Of a stretch of 64,000 nt of DNA, positions 35,583 through 44,632 are shown one piece after another (the stretch's first letter is position 1; the number at the start of each line of letters is the position of its first letter). This DNA is from HKCCE3408 sp039183205 (lineage in GTDB: Bacteria > Pseudomonadota > Alphaproteobacteria > Rhodobacterales > Rhodobacteraceae). Location: assembly GCA_039183205.1 (NCBI GenBank), contig JBCDBR010000001.1, forward strand, positions 186,001-250,000, in the 5' to 3' direction. Made by a program: the position numbers and the translations under genes. The notes under the pieces are model-generated. The model did not search any database. It had not been told where the DNA came from and worked only from the letters and a program-made list of their open reading frames with translations.

Positions 35583-36283
35583 CGGCCGAATCCTCTTCGT
35601 TCAAGCTCCGCCCCGACGGCCATGGCAGGCAAGGCGGCGACGATTAGACCCAGATTGAACGGCAGCCAGGCAAAGGCCAGCGCGAGCACAATCGCCGTGA
35701 GGGCCGCAGCGATATGGGCAAGAGATCTCAGCGCCGGTCCGATCAGCGATAAAAACAGCACTGGCATGGCAAATTCGATCGCCCAGGCGTCTGGAATATT
35801 TGTGCCAAGCACGGCGCCAATCCATGTTGACGCGATCCAGGCGGGCACCATCGGTGTTGCGGTTCCCAGAAAAAACCAAGCCTTTTCCCGGGTCGTGTGG
35901 CTGGGCGCATCGTCAAAGGTGGACATTGAGATCGCGTAAGTATTGTCGAACGTCGTGTAGGCAATCAGCACGCGCTGCCACAGCGCGGCGCGCCCGACAT
36001 GGGGTTGCAGCGAGGCGGAATACATCATCATGCGCATATTCACCGCCAAAGCCGAGAGCAGGACCAACGCAATCGGCGCGGCCTCGGTCATCAATTGGAC
36101 GGCAGTGAATTGCGCAGCACCGGCGATCACAACGGTCGAAAAGGCCATGACCTGAAGGAGGTCCAGCCCGGCCTCAGCGCCGACCACGCCGAACAACAGA
36201 CCAAAGGGCATCGCCACCAAAACAAACGGCACACAGACGACGATGCCGTGCAGATAGGCGCTTTTGGAACTGGCGGCAGACAT
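35579..36283 (-). CDS. azlC: AzlC family branched-chain amino acid export permease
   Basis: A 234-residue inner-membrane permease, the large subunit of the AzlCD exporter. Landmarks are PFGLLFGVVGAEAG, then STVVIAGAAQFTAVQLM, and the conserved NMRMMMYSASL. The gene is divergent from fdhD, with 57 bp between the starts, so the two promoters are close together. Substrate in this organism is not known. Confidence 0.93.
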   Translation of the reverse strand: MSAASSKSAYLHGIVVCVPFVLVAMPFGLLFGVVGAEAGLDLLQVMAFSTVVIAGAAQFTAVQLMTEAAPIALVLLSALAVNMRMMMYSASLQPHVGRAALWQRVLIAYTTFDNTYAISMSTFDDAPSHTTREKAWFFLGTATPMVPAWIASTWIGAVLGTNIPDAWAIEFAMPVLFLSLIGPALRSLAHIAAALTAIVLALAFAWLPFNLGLIVAALPAMAVGAELERRGFGR

Positions 36284-36340
36284 GGGAGGCCTTTAGGATG
36301 TAAGCGTTTGGCCCATATCAAGGGACAGGACCCGGTGCAA

Positions 36341-37225
36341 ATGACCAAAATTGATGCGCGCCATCAGAGCTATGAAATCGCCCCCGATCCGAAACGGCCG
36401 GACCTGTCGCGGGCTGTCATCGGCCATGATGAAAGCGGCGCAGAGGTGGCCGCGACCGTGGTCGAAGAGCGTCCGTTGACCATCTATCTCAACAGCCAAG
36501 AGATCGTCACAACCATGACGATCGGCGATTATCCCGACCATCTGGGTGTGGGGTTCTTGGTCAACCAAGGCATGTTGGGTCCGGAGGTAAGCGTCACTGC
36601 GGTCGATTACGATGACGAGCTTGGGGTCGTGGTCGTGCGCACCGATACAGAGACCGATCACGAGGCCAAATTGGCGCGGCGCACACGCACCAGCGGATGT
36701 GCTGTCGGAACGGTCTTTGGCGACATGATGGCGGGGCTGGACGGGCTGGTTCTGCCGGCGTCGACGCTGCGGACAAGCTGGCTTTATGCGTTGAGCCATC
36801 GCATCAACCGCACGCCCAGCCTATATCTTGAGGCCGGCGCCATCCACGGCACGGTGTTGTGCCAAGAGGACCGGCCGCTGGTTTATATGGAAGATGTCGG
36901 GCGGCACAATGCGGTGGACAAGATCGCCGGCTGGATGCGTGCCGAGCGCGTCGAAGCGGCTGACAAGATCCTTTACACAACTGGCCGCCTGACCTCTGAG
37001 ATGGTGATCAAGACGGCCTTGATGGGCATTCCGGTACTGGCCTCGCGATCGGGTTTTACCGCTTGGGGCGTCGAGATCGCGCGGGAGGTTGGGCTCACGC
37101 TGATTGGCCGGCTGAAAGGAAAACGGTTCGTGTGTTTGGCCGGTGAGGACCGGCTTATTCGAGATACCGATATTGCCGCCGTGCCCGACGAAGCTGCAAA
37201 GCATGCGCGCAAAGCGGCGCGATGA
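36341..37225 (+). CDS. fdhD: Formate dehydrogenase accessory sulfurtransferase FdhD
   Basis: A 294-residue sulfurtransferase that passes sulfur from IscS to the Mo-bis-MGD cofactor of formate dehydrogenase. The start is ATG 36341 (MTKIDARHQSYEI); the longer frame from 35999 overlaps azlC and is not family-like. The family parts are VEERPLTIYLN, FLVNQGML, YMEDVGRHNAVDKI and LASRSGFTAWGVEIA. The reactive loop is RTSGCAVGT with a single Cys120, not the CxxC of E. coli FdhD. It heads an overlapping cofactor operon; no formate dehydrogenase is in the window. Confidence 0.94.
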   Translation: MTKIDARHQSYEIAPDPKRPDLSRAVIGHDESGAEVAATVVEERPLTIYLNSQEIVTTMTIGDYPDHLGVGFLVNQGMLGPEVSVTAVDYDDELGVVVVRTDTETDHEAKLARRTRTSGCAVGTVFGDMMAGLDGLVLPASTLRTSWLYALSHRINRTPSLYLEAGAIHGTVLCQEDRPLVYMEDVGRHNAVDKIAGWMRAERVEAADKILYTTGRLTSEMVIKTALMGIPVLASRSGFTAWGVEIAREVGLTLIGRLKGKRFVCLAGEDRLIRDTDIAAVPDEAAKHARKAAR

Positions 37226-37806
37226 CGCGGCCTTTGGGCGTTATATTGGCCGGCGGACAAGCGCGGCGGATGGGCGGCGGTGACAAAGGGCGGCTGATGC
37301 TGGGCGGGCAAAGCCTTGTTCAGCATGTCATCGCGCGGCTGGCGCCCCAATGCGATGGACTGGCGCTTAACGCCAATGGCGACCCGGAACGCTTTGCCGA
37401 TCTGGGCCTGCCGGTCATCGCAGACAGCGTTGCGGGCCATGCAGGACCGCTGGCCGGAGTTTTGGCCGGGCTCGACTGGGCCGCGGGTCAGGGTGCAGAG
37501 ACAATCGTGACGGCCGCCGCGGACACGCCGTATTTTCCTGGCGATTTGGTCAGCCGTCTTGTCAAAGCCGCCCCCGGCGGCCTGGCGCTCGCAAAAGATG
37601 CCGACGGCAACCGGCATCCGACCTTTGGCCTTTGGCCGGTTGCCCTGCGCGATGATTTGCGCGCGGCCCTGACGGCAGGTCTGAGAAAGATCGTGATTTG
37701 GACCGACGCGCAGGGTGCGGCGGAGGCGGTGTTTCCCGACGCTGCGGCCTTTTTTAACATCAACACGCCCGACGATTTGGCCGAAGCCGAGGCGCGATTG
37801 TTATGA
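37222..37806 (+). CDS. mobA: Molybdenum cofactor guanylyltransferase MobA
   Basis: A 194-residue nucleotidyltransferase that adds GMP to Mo-molybdopterin to form MGD. The N-terminal loop is VILAGGQARRMGGGDKGRL, followed by VIADSVAGHAGPLAGVLAGL and a central AAADTPYFPGDLV with the metal-binding Asp. ATGA overlaps both the fdhD stop and the mobB start. Complete. Confidence 0.96.
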   Translation: MTRPLGVILAGGQARRMGGGDKGRLMLGGQSLVQHVIARLAPQCDGLALNANGDPERFADLGLPVIADSVAGHAGPLAGVLAGLDWAAGQGAETIVTAAADTPYFPGDLVSRLVKAAPGGLALAKDADGNRHPTFGLWPVALRDDLRAALTAGLRKIVIWTDAQGAAEAVFPDAAAFFNINTPDDLAEAEARLL

Positions 37807-38294
37807 AGGTCGTTGGCGTTGTTGGGTGGAAGAATTCCGGCAAAACCGGGTTGGTGGAACGGCTCGTTGCGCATTTTGCCGATCAAGGCGCCCGTGTTGC
37901 GACGCTCAAGCATGCCCATCACGGATTTGACGTCGATCAGCCGGGAACCGATAGTTTTCGCCACCGCGCGGCCGGAGCGGCAAAGGTTGTTGTGGTCTCG
38001 TCGCATCGCGTGGCCACGCTAGAGGAATTGCGCGGCGCAGAGCAGCCGTCGTTGGAGACGTTGCTCGCCCAGCTTGGACCGGTCGATGTGGCGATTGTCG
38101 AAGGGTGGAAATCTGCGCCGCATCCAAAGATCGAAACCGTGCTCTCTGGTGCGCGAGAACCGCCGATTGCGCAGAGCGATCCGACCATCAGCGCGGTGGC
38201 CAGCGACACGATGCCGAATGTGTCATGTCCTGTTCTTGCAATTGACGCGACCGCAGCGATTGTTGACTTCATCGAACGAGAGATTTGGCGGTGA
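37803..38294 (+). CDS. mobB: Molybdopterin-guanine dinucleotide biosynthesis adapter MobB
   Basis: A 163-residue GTP-binding partner of MobA. The P-loop GWKNSGKT is at residues 8-15, followed by TLKHAHHGFDVDQPGTDSFR and VEGWKSAPHPKIE. It lies between mobA (ATGA overlap) and the moeA fusion gene (GTGA overlap), so all four cofactor genes are translationally coupled. Confidence 0.96.
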   Translation: MKVVGVVGWKNSGKTGLVERLVAHFADQGARVATLKHAHHGFDVDQPGTDSFRHRAAGAAKVVVVSSHRVATLEELRGAEQPSLETLLAQLGPVDVAIVEGWKSAPHPKIETVLSGAREPPIAQSDPTISAVASDTMPNVSCPVLAIDATAAIVDFIEREIWR

Positions 38295-40378
38295 GCGCGT
38301 TTGACACGGTGTTGATGGTGGATTGGTCGGGCGGCAATGACCGTGGCCCGACCCCGAAGAAGGACGCCATCTGGATCGGCGGCAGCGATATGGCGCCGCT
38401 TTACCAGCGCAATCGCCACCACGCCGAGACCTGGCTGCGCGCGCGGATCGACCGCGCGCTCCAGCAAGGTGAGCGGGTTCTGCTTGGGTTTGATTTCCCA
38501 TTCGGATATCCCAAGGGGTTTGCGCAAGCGCTGACCAAGACCTCTGATCCGTTTGCCGTTTGGGACTGGCTCGAACGCCGGATCGAAGACCTGCCGGAGG
38601 GCAATAATCGCTGGGAGATCGCGGCAGAGTTAAACCGGCTTTTCCCAGGCGTTGGCCCGTTTTGGGGCAATGGCGGCAAAACGGACTGGGCCGATCTGCC
38701 GCGTAAGGGCCGCGATCGAACTTCAGATACGCTGCCGGAGCGTCGGTCGGTCGAATTGGCCGCGCCGCGGGCCTTTCCGGTCTGGCAACTGGCCGGGGCC
38801 GGGTCGGTCGGTAGCCAGGTCTTGATGGGTCTGCCGGTCTTGGCGCGTCTGCGGCGGGATTTCGGGGCGGCCATTTCGGTCTGGCCGTTTCAGCCACCTG
38901 ATGGCCAGGTGGTCTTGGCCGAGATTTGGCCCTCGATCCTGAACGACCTTGTGCATGCACATATGCATCCCGGCGCGATCCGTGATGCGGTCCAGGTCGA
39001 TCTGATTGCGGCGGCTTTTGCCGGCGTATCTGCCGATGCCCTCGCTGAAATGCTCAGCCACGCGGACGATGAGGAAGGTTGGATCCTGGGTTTGGGCCAT
39101 GAAGATCTGCTGATAGAGGCCCTGACCAAACCAAAGCCGCCGGTTCTGGCGAATGATTGCTTTGCGTTGCCGCCAGGGGTGGATTGGACACCGGTTGCCG
39201 AGGCGATGGCGCGTTTGCGCACGGCTATTGCCCCGGTGGTTGCGCCGGTCGCGACGCCACTGGACGTGGCGGCCGGCCGTATTCTTGCCGCCGATGTGGT
39301 TGCGACGCGCGCGAATCCACCGGCGGCAAACGCGGCGGTGGACGGCTATGGATTTGCGCAAACATCAGATGCGGCGGAGATCACGTTGCCATTGGTGGCA
39401 GGGCGCGCCGCGGCCGGCCAAGCCTTTGACGGCGCCGTACCCGCAGGGCATGCGGTGCGCATTCTGACCGGTGCGGCTCTGCCACAGGGCGTCGATACGG
39501 TGGTCCTGGAAGAGGATTGCGCGGTTACGCCACTGGCGGTGTCGTTTCGCGGCCCGATCAAACGCGGCAGCAATACCCGCGCGGCGGGCGAAGACTTTGC
39601 GATCGGTCACACCGTTTTGCCGCGCGGCGCGGTGTTGCGAAGCCCCGATATCGCCCTGGCGGCCGCGGCGGGTGCGGGCACGGTCACCGCTTTTGCGCCG
39701 CTTCGAGTTGGGGTCCTGTCCACCGGTGACGAATTGGTCGAGGCCACAGCGCAAGATCGCGGCGTTGTCGATGCCAACCGGCCTATGCTGTCGGCGCTGG
39801 TGGCGCGCTGGGGGTATACGCTTGTCGATCTCGGGATTGCGCCCGATGATCCAGACGCTGTGCGCGCGGCGCTCGATCGCGGCGCAGATACCGCGGATGT
39901 GATCCTAACATCAGGCGGCGCCAGCGCCGGCGATGAGGATCATATCTCAGCACTTTTGCGGACCGAGGGTCATCTAACGGCTTGGCGTATCGCGCTTAAA
40001 CCCGGTCGGCCGCTGGCCATGGCGATGTGGCGCGGCACCCCGGTTTTCGGTCTGCCGGGCAATCCCGTTGCGGCCTTTGTATGCACGTTATTGTTTGCCC
40101 GACCGGCCCTGTCTGTTTTGGCGGGCGGAGCATGGCTTGAGCCGCTGCGCCTGGAACTGCCGGCCGCATTCGCTAAGCGCAAGAAAGCCGGCCGCTCGGA
40201 ATATCCGCGCGCGCGTCAGACCGCAGACGGCCGTGCAGAGGTGTTCACCTCAGAGGGATCGGGCCGCATCTCGGGTCTGTCTTGGGCCAATGGCCTGTTG
40301 GAATTGGGACCCGAAGCGCGCGAGATACGGCAAGGAGATCTGGTGACCTTTTTGCCCTTTGCCGGGTTTGGGCTCTAA
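38291..40378 (+). CDS. moeA: Fusion of a DUF429-like RNase H-fold domain to MoeA molybdotransferase
   Basis: A 695-residue protein starting at the GTG of a GTGA overlap (a TTG at 38285 is less likely). Residues about 296-695 are MoeA, which inserts molybdenum into adenylated molybdopterin: ANAAVDGYGF, GVDTVVLEED, STGDELVE, GGASAGDEDHI and GLPGNPVAAF. The first 275 residues are extra. They begin VLMVDWSGGND (Asp11), continue with RVLLGFDFPFGYP (Asp68) and end EEGWILGLG. This resembles the DUF429 ribonuclease H-like pattern, with acidic residues in the right places. That similarity is by eye. The domain's role with MoeA is unknown. Confidence 0.85.
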   Translation: MSAFDTVLMVDWSGGNDRGPTPKKDAIWIGGSDMAPLYQRNRHHAETWLRARIDRALQQGERVLLGFDFPFGYPKGFAQALTKTSDPFAVWDWLERRIEDLPEGNNRWEIAAELNRLFPGVGPFWGNGGKTDWADLPRKGRDRTSDTLPERRSVELAAPRAFPVWQLAGAGSVGSQVLMGLPVLARLRRDFGAAISVWPFQPPDGQVVLAEIWPSILNDLVHAHMHPGAIRDAVQVDLIAAAFAGVSADALAEMLSHADDEEGWILGLGHEDLLIEALTKPKPPVLANDCFALPPGVDWTPVAEAMARLRTAIAPVVAPVATPLDVAAGRILAADVVATRANPPAANAAVDGYGFAQTSDAAEITLPLVAGRAAAGQAFDGAVPAGHAVRILTGAALPQGVDTVVLEEDCAVTPLAVSFRGPIKRGSNTRAAGEDFAIGHTVLPRGAVLRSPDIALAAAAGAGTVTAFAPLRVGVLSTGDELVEATAQDRGVVDANRPMLSALVARWGYTLVDLGIAPDDPDAVRAALDRGADTADVILTSGGASAGDEDHISALLRTEGHLTAWRIALKPGRPLAMAMWRGTPVFGLPGNPVAAFVCTLLFARPALSVLAGGAWLEPLRLELPAAFAKRKKAGRSEYPRARQTADGRAEVFTSEGSGRISGLSWANGLLELGPEAREIRQGDLVTFLPFAGFGL

Positions 40379-40932
40379 CTTCCGGCGCCGTCGATGACGG
40401 CTTGCAGCAAGGCCACGGCTTCGGCGCTGTGCCAATCGGCATCCCCACGCAAGCGCCCGATTTCTTGACCGTTACGGTCGATGATCACGGTGATCGGCAG
40501 GCCAAAGACGCTCATCTCTCGGGCGATGTCTTGGCGTGGGTCGAGATAGGTTGGCAAGGCCTCGATCCCCTCTTCATCGAAAAAGCGCAGGATCGCGGGC
40601 GGCGGGTTGCGTCCGGTCGCAAGCGTGACGACCTGAAAATCCTCGCCGCCCAAGTCTTGCTGCAACGCATCCAGCGAAGGCATTTCCTCGCGGCAGGGCG
40701 CGCACCATGTCGCCCAGAAATTCAACAGCACAACCTGGCCTTCGAAATCCGCCAAAGTGTGGCTGCCGTTTTCCATATCCGTGAAGGTTTGACCGGATAC
40801 ATCGATTGGCGTTTCATGAAACACCACGCCGCGCATATAGCCTTCGCGCAGGCTTTCCAGGTCTTGCGCGGCAACCGCATTTGCGCCAAGGCCAAAGGCC
40901 AAAGCGAGGGAAAGGATCGAAAGGCGGATCAT
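40375..40932 (-). CDS. tlpA: TlpA-family periplasmic thiol:disulfide protein
   Basis: A 185-residue thioredoxin-like protein with an N-terminal signal segment (MIRLSILSLALAFGLGANAV). The active site FWATWCAPCREEMPSL has Cys77 and Cys80. The start at 40932 shares its CATG with the argH start. A GAGGA site sits 10 bases upstream, inside argH. TlpA-type proteins reduce cytochrome oxidase Cu sites or cytochrome c apoproteins in the periplasm. The tlpA-argH pairing is known in rhizobia. It overlaps the moeA stop by four bases. Confidence 0.9.
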   Translation of the reverse strand: MIRLSILSLALAFGLGANAVAAQDLESLREGYMRGVVFHETPIDVSGQTFTDMENGSHTLADFEGQVVLLNFWATWCAPCREEMPSLDALQQDLGGEDFQVVTLATGRNPPPAILRFFDEEGIEALPTYLDPRQDIAREMSVFGLPITVIIDRNGQEIGRLRGDADWHSAEAVALLQAVIDGAGS

Positions 40933-42322
40933 GGGCGAGACATCCTCGAACGCAATGTGGGGCGGGCGGTTCGCCGATGGGCCGGACGCGATCATGGAGG
41001 CAATCAATGCCTCCATCAGTTTTGACCAGCGTCTGGCGCGGCAGGATATCGAAGGGTCCCGCGCCCATGCAGCAATGCTCGCCCGCCAGGGCATCTTGAC
41101 GGATAAAGATGCGGAGGCCATTCGGGAAGGCCTGCTCACGGTGTTGTCAGAGATCGAAGCGGGGACGCTGCAATTTTCCGCCGCACTTGAAGACATTCAC
41201 ATGAATGTCGAGGCGCGCCTGACGGAAATCATCGGCTCACCGGCTGGCCGACTGCATACCGCGCGGTCCCGAAACGATCAGGTCGCCACGGATTTCAAAC
41301 TTTGGGTGCGTGCGCAAATGGATGCCGCGATCGAGGGGCTTACGGCGTTGCAGCGCGCGTTTCTGGACCAGGCTGAGTTCGGCGCCGATTGGGCGATGCC
41401 GGGCTTTACGCATCTGCAAACCGCGCAGCCGGTGACATGGGGCCATCACATGATGGCCTATGTTGAGATGCTGGGCCGCGATGTCAGCCGGTTTCGCGAT
41501 GCCCGCAAGCGGATGAATGAAAGCCCCTTGGGTGCCGCGGCATTGGCCGGCACGAGCTTTCCCATCGATCGGGAGATGACGGCCGAGGAACTGGGGTTTG
41601 ACCGGCCTGCGGCCAATTCACTCGATGCCGTCGCCGATCGAGATTTCGCGTTGGAATTTCTGAGTTGCGCGTCGATTTGCGCCATGCATCTTAGCCGGTT
41701 TGCCGAGGAATTGGTGATCTGGTCGTCGGCGCAATTTCGGTTCGTGACGCTGTCGGATCGGTTTTCGACCGGCTCGTCGATCATGCCGCAAAAGAAAAAC
41801 CCCGACGCGGCAGAGTTGATCCGCGCCAAGATCGGCCGAATCTTTGGGGCCAATGTGGCCTTGATGACGGTGATGAAGGGACTGGCGCTGACCTATTCAA
41901 AGGACATGCAAGAAGACAAGGAGCAGACCTTTGACGCCGCCGATTCGCTCATGCTGGCCTTGGCCGCGATGACCGGGATGGTGCGCGACATGGCCGCCAA
42001 TCGCGGCGCGCTCGAAGCTGCGGCATCCTCTGGGTTTTCCACTGCGACCGATTTGGCCGATTGGCTGGTCAGGACGCTTGGCCTGCCATTTCGCGAGGCG
42101 CACCATGTCACCGGCAGTTTGGTCAAACTTGCCGAGGACTTGGCCTGCGACTTGCCCGAACTGAGTTTGGCGCAGATGCAATCGGTGCATGGCGACATCA
42201 CCGGGGGCGTCTACGATGTTCTGGGCGTGCACAATTCGGTTGCGTCGCGCAATTCCTATGGCGGAACGGCGCCCGAACAGGTGCGTGCGCAAATCGCGCG
42301 CTGGAAGCGGACGCTGGGTTAA
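40931..42322 (+). CDS. argH: Argininosuccinate lyase
   Basis: A 463-residue enzyme that splits argininosuccinate to arginine and fumarate. The N-terminus NAMWGGRFADGPD is typical. The substrate-binding HTARSRNDQVATDF and the signature GSSIMPQKKNPD with the catalytic Ser loop are intact. The start ATG at 40931 overlaps the divergent tlpA start. It is followed by a small lipoprotein gene. Confidence 0.97.
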   Translation: MGETSSNAMWGGRFADGPDAIMEAINASISFDQRLARQDIEGSRAHAAMLARQGILTDKDAEAIREGLLTVLSEIEAGTLQFSAALEDIHMNVEARLTEIIGSPAGRLHTARSRNDQVATDFKLWVRAQMDAAIEGLTALQRAFLDQAEFGADWAMPGFTHLQTAQPVTWGHHMMAYVEMLGRDVSRFRDARKRMNESPLGAAALAGTSFPIDREMTAEELGFDRPAANSLDAVADRDFALEFLSCASICAMHLSRFAEELVIWSSAQFRFVTLSDRFSTGSSIMPQKKNPDAAELIRAKIGRIFGANVALMTVMKGLALTYSKDMQEDKEQTFDAADSLMLALAAMTGMVRDMAANRGALEAAASSGFSTATDLADWLVRTLGLPFREAHHVTGSLVKLAEDLACDLPELSLAQMQSVHGDITGGVYDVLGVHNSVASRNSYGGTAPEQVRAQIARWKRTLG

Positions 42323-42335
42323 GCTAGTATTGGGC

Positions 42336-42476
42336 ATGTTTCGATGGGCGATCATAGCACTGAGCCTTGCTGCGCTGACCGCGTGCGGCGTCGACGGAGA
42401 GCCCGAAGTGCCCGAGCCGGGCCCGAATATCGGGCTTTCTGGTAGCATTGAATTTGGGATTTCAGGCACCTTCTAG
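42336..42476 (+). CDS. Small lipoprotein downstream of argH
   Basis: A 46-residue protein with a type II signal peptide and a lipobox LTAC at residues 14-17 (MFRWAIIALSLAALTACG). The mature part is short and Pro/Glu-rich. Similar tiny lipoproteins follow argH in many alphaproteobacteria, normally with lysA next. Here lysA is 13.7 kb away. Function unknown. Confidence 0.8.
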   Translation: MFRWAIIALSLAALTACGVDGEPEVPEPGPNIGLSGSIEFGISGTF

Positions 42477-42554
42477 CCCCCGTTGAACTCCCGCGCGACT
42501 GCGCATACGCTGCCCAACTTGAGCCATTCAGAAATTCAGCCGAGATACTTGCTG

Positions 42555-43025
42555 ATGGAAAAGATCCCGATGACGCCTGCGGGCTACAAGGCCCTCGATG
42601 CGGAACTCAAATCGCTGCGCACGGTGGAGCGCCCGGCGATCATTAAGGCTATTGCCGAGGCGCGCGAGCACGGAGACCTGTCCGAAAACGCGGAATATCA
42701 TTCGGCGCGCGAGAAGCAGAGTTTCATCGAAGGCCGGATCAAAGAGCTCGAAGGCACGATCGGATTGGCGCAGGTAATCGACCCGACGACCCTATCGGGC
42801 GCGGTCAAATTCGGTGCCACTGTCCTCGTTGTCGACGAGGAAACCGAAGAAGAAAAGACCTACAAAATCGTCGGAGAGCCGGAGGCCGATATCGAAAAGG
42901 GCCTGCTAAACATCAAATCTCCGCTGGCGCGCGCCCTTATCGGCAAGGACGAGGGCGACAGCGTTGAAGTCAAAACACCTGGCGGCTCGAAGGATTATGA
43001 AATCGTCTCGATAACCTATGTCTGA
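42555..43025 (+). CDS. greA: Transcription elongation factor GreA
   Basis: A 156-residue factor that rescues arrested RNA polymerase by stimulating transcript cleavage. It starts at ATG 42555 (MEKIPMTPAGYKALDAEL). The coiled-coil tip DLSENAEYHSAREKQ and the C-terminal FKBP-like domain are intact. An in-frame upstream start at 42483 would add 24 atypical residues. It overlaps the next gene by eight bases. Confidence 0.96.
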   Translation: MEKIPMTPAGYKALDAELKSLRTVERPAIIKAIAEAREHGDLSENAEYHSAREKQSFIEGRIKELEGTIGLAQVIDPTTLSGAVKFGATVLVVDEETEEEKTYKIVGEPEADIEKGLLNIKSPLARALIGKDEGDSVEVKTPGGSKDYEIVSITYV

Positions 43026-44001
43026 TCGCCTTCAAGGGCCGTTGACGGGCCGGCAGGGTCTGCTTGCCGATCCCGTTGACGAAACCCCACGGCGGGTTTG
43101 GGCGATTGCCGCGCTGATCAGCTTGTTGTGGATCGGGCTATTCGTGGCGTTTTTGGTGATTTACGGCGCACGCGATGGGGCGCTTGGCCTGTTCATCAGC
43201 CTGATGAGCGCACTTTTACCGGTCGGCTTTATCTGGGTTGCAGCCAGTAGCTTTGTCGCCTTGCAGGGTCTGCGGGCCGAGGCCGGGCGTTTGCAAAGGG
43301 CATTGCAACAGATCAGCGCCGCGCAGGTCGGGATAGGCCCGGATGTTGCGCAAAAGCTTGATGCCGTTCTTGCCGCGCAACGGCAGATCCAAGCCCAAGT
43401 CGTCGGGATGACCGAACCACCGGCAAACCTATCGACGAGCGCTGTGCCAGCCCCTGATCCCGCACCGCGACCCCAAGAGGAGGCTCAGCCAAGCCTGTCG
43501 CTGGGCACACCGGCTGAGGCGCTGGATGCGCCGATTTCGACCGAAGAGTTTATCGGTGCGCTCAACTTTCCCGAAAACGAACATGATGCCGAAGGGTTTG
43601 CGATGCTGCGCAAGGCGCTGCGGGACCGGGGAACCGAACGCCTGGTGCGGTCAAGTCAGGATGTGCTGACGCTGCTGAGCCAAGACGGGATCTACATGGA
43701 TGACCTTCGCCCCGACCGCGCCCGTCCGGAGGTTTGGCGTGCTTTCGCCCGGGGTGACCGGGGACGCGCGATTGCTGGGCTTGGCGGCGTGAATGACCGG
43801 TCTAGCCTGGCCTTGGCGTCGGGTCGGATGAAGCAAGACGCGGTGTTTCGCGATGCCGTCCATCATTTTCTACGCGCCTTCGATCAGACCTTCATGAGTT
43901 TTGAAACGCGTGCAACCGATCAAGATATCATCGATCTTGCCAATACGCGCACGGCGCGCGCGTTTATGTTGCTCGGGCGGGTGACGGGCACGTTCGACTA
44001 G
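43018..44001 (+). CDS. Membrane protein of unknown function
   Basis: A 327-residue protein with two membrane segments (about residues 27-50 and 58-82) near the N-terminus, then a coiled-coil-like stretch (LRAEAGRLQRALQQIS) and a Pro-rich linker. The C-terminal half is soluble and Asp/Arg-rich. It overlaps greA by eight bases and the convergent tag gene by four. I recognise no domain. Confidence 0.75.
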   Translation: MSDRLQGPLTGRQGLLADPVDETPRRVWAIAALISLLWIGLFVAFLVIYGARDGALGLFISLMSALLPVGFIWVAASSFVALQGLRAEAGRLQRALQQISAAQVGIGPDVAQKLDAVLAAQRQIQAQVVGMTEPPANLSTSAVPAPDPAPRPQEEAQPSLSLGTPAEALDAPISTEEFIGALNFPENEHDAEGFAMLRKALRDRGTERLVRSSQDVLTLLSQDGIYMDDLRPDRARPEVWRAFARGDRGRAIAGLGGVNDRSSLALASGRMKQDAVFRDAVHHFLRAFDQTFMSFETRATDQDIIDLANTRTARAFMLLGRVTGTFD

Positions 44002-44570
44002 GTCATTTCGGCGACGCGCGCATGGGCCGGGCACGTGACCAAATGGTCATTGATCAACCCCGTAGCTTGCATGAAAGCATAAACGATGGTCGGGCCGCAA
44101 AACGTAAATCCATGCGCCTTCAGCGCTTGCGAGACCTCTTTGGAAAGCGCCGTTTCTGCTGGAACGTCGGCGTCCTCGGCCCACTGATTTTGCAGGGGTT
44201 TGCCATCGACAAACGCCCAAAGGAACCGATCGAAACCTTGCTCGGCTTCGATCCGCTGCCAGGCCCGCGCATTCCCAATCGTCGCCGCGATCTTGCCGCG
44301 GTGTCGCACGATGCCGGGATCGGCGAGCAGTCGGGCGATATCGGCATCGCCCCAACCCGCAATGACGTTTGGGTCAAAGCCTTGAAACGCTTTACGAAAG
44401 GCGTCGCGCTTGCGCAGGATTGTGATCCAGCTCAGCCCGGCCTGAAAGCCATCTAGGATCAGCTTTTCCCAAAGCGCCCGGCTATCCCGTTCCGGCACAC
44501 CCCATTCCGTGTCGTGATACGCGACGTAAAGCGGATCGGTCCCGCACCAAGCACATCGTTCACCCATCAT
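43998..44570 (-). CDS. tag: DNA-3-methyladenine glycosylase I
   Basis: A 190-residue base-excision repair enzyme that removes 3-methyladenine. The zinc-binding residues of the family are present: Cys6 (ERCAWCG), His19 (YVAYHDTEWG), and the late His and Cys of NDHLVTC. The GFQAGLSWITIL and FVDGKPLQNQW stretches are diagnostic. Convergent with the preceding gene. Confidence 0.95.
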   Translation of the reverse strand: MMGERCAWCGTDPLYVAYHDTEWGVPERDSRALWEKLILDGFQAGLSWITILRKRDAFRKAFQGFDPNVIAGWGDADIARLLADPGIVRHRGKIAATIGNARAWQRIEAEQGFDRFLWAFVDGKPLQNQWAEDADVPAETALSKEVSQALKAHGFTFCGPTIVYAFMQATGLINDHLVTCPAHARVAEMT

Positions 44571-44617
44571 TCATCCTATATCTACAAGTTTAGGAAAACT
44601 GGAACAAATAGCGAAAA

Positions 44618-44632
44618 TTAATCGGATGTTCA
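44618..44632. promoter_or_regulatory. CtrA-like box (7 of 8) upstream of the EAL gene
   Basis: TTAA (44618-44621), seven bases, then TTCA (44629-44632), one mismatch from TTAA-N7-TTAA. A possible promoter follows: TTGGAC (44637-44642), 17 bases, TATAGC (44660-44665). A CtrA box next to the -35 element is a known arrangement. Weak on its own. Confidence 0.3.
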
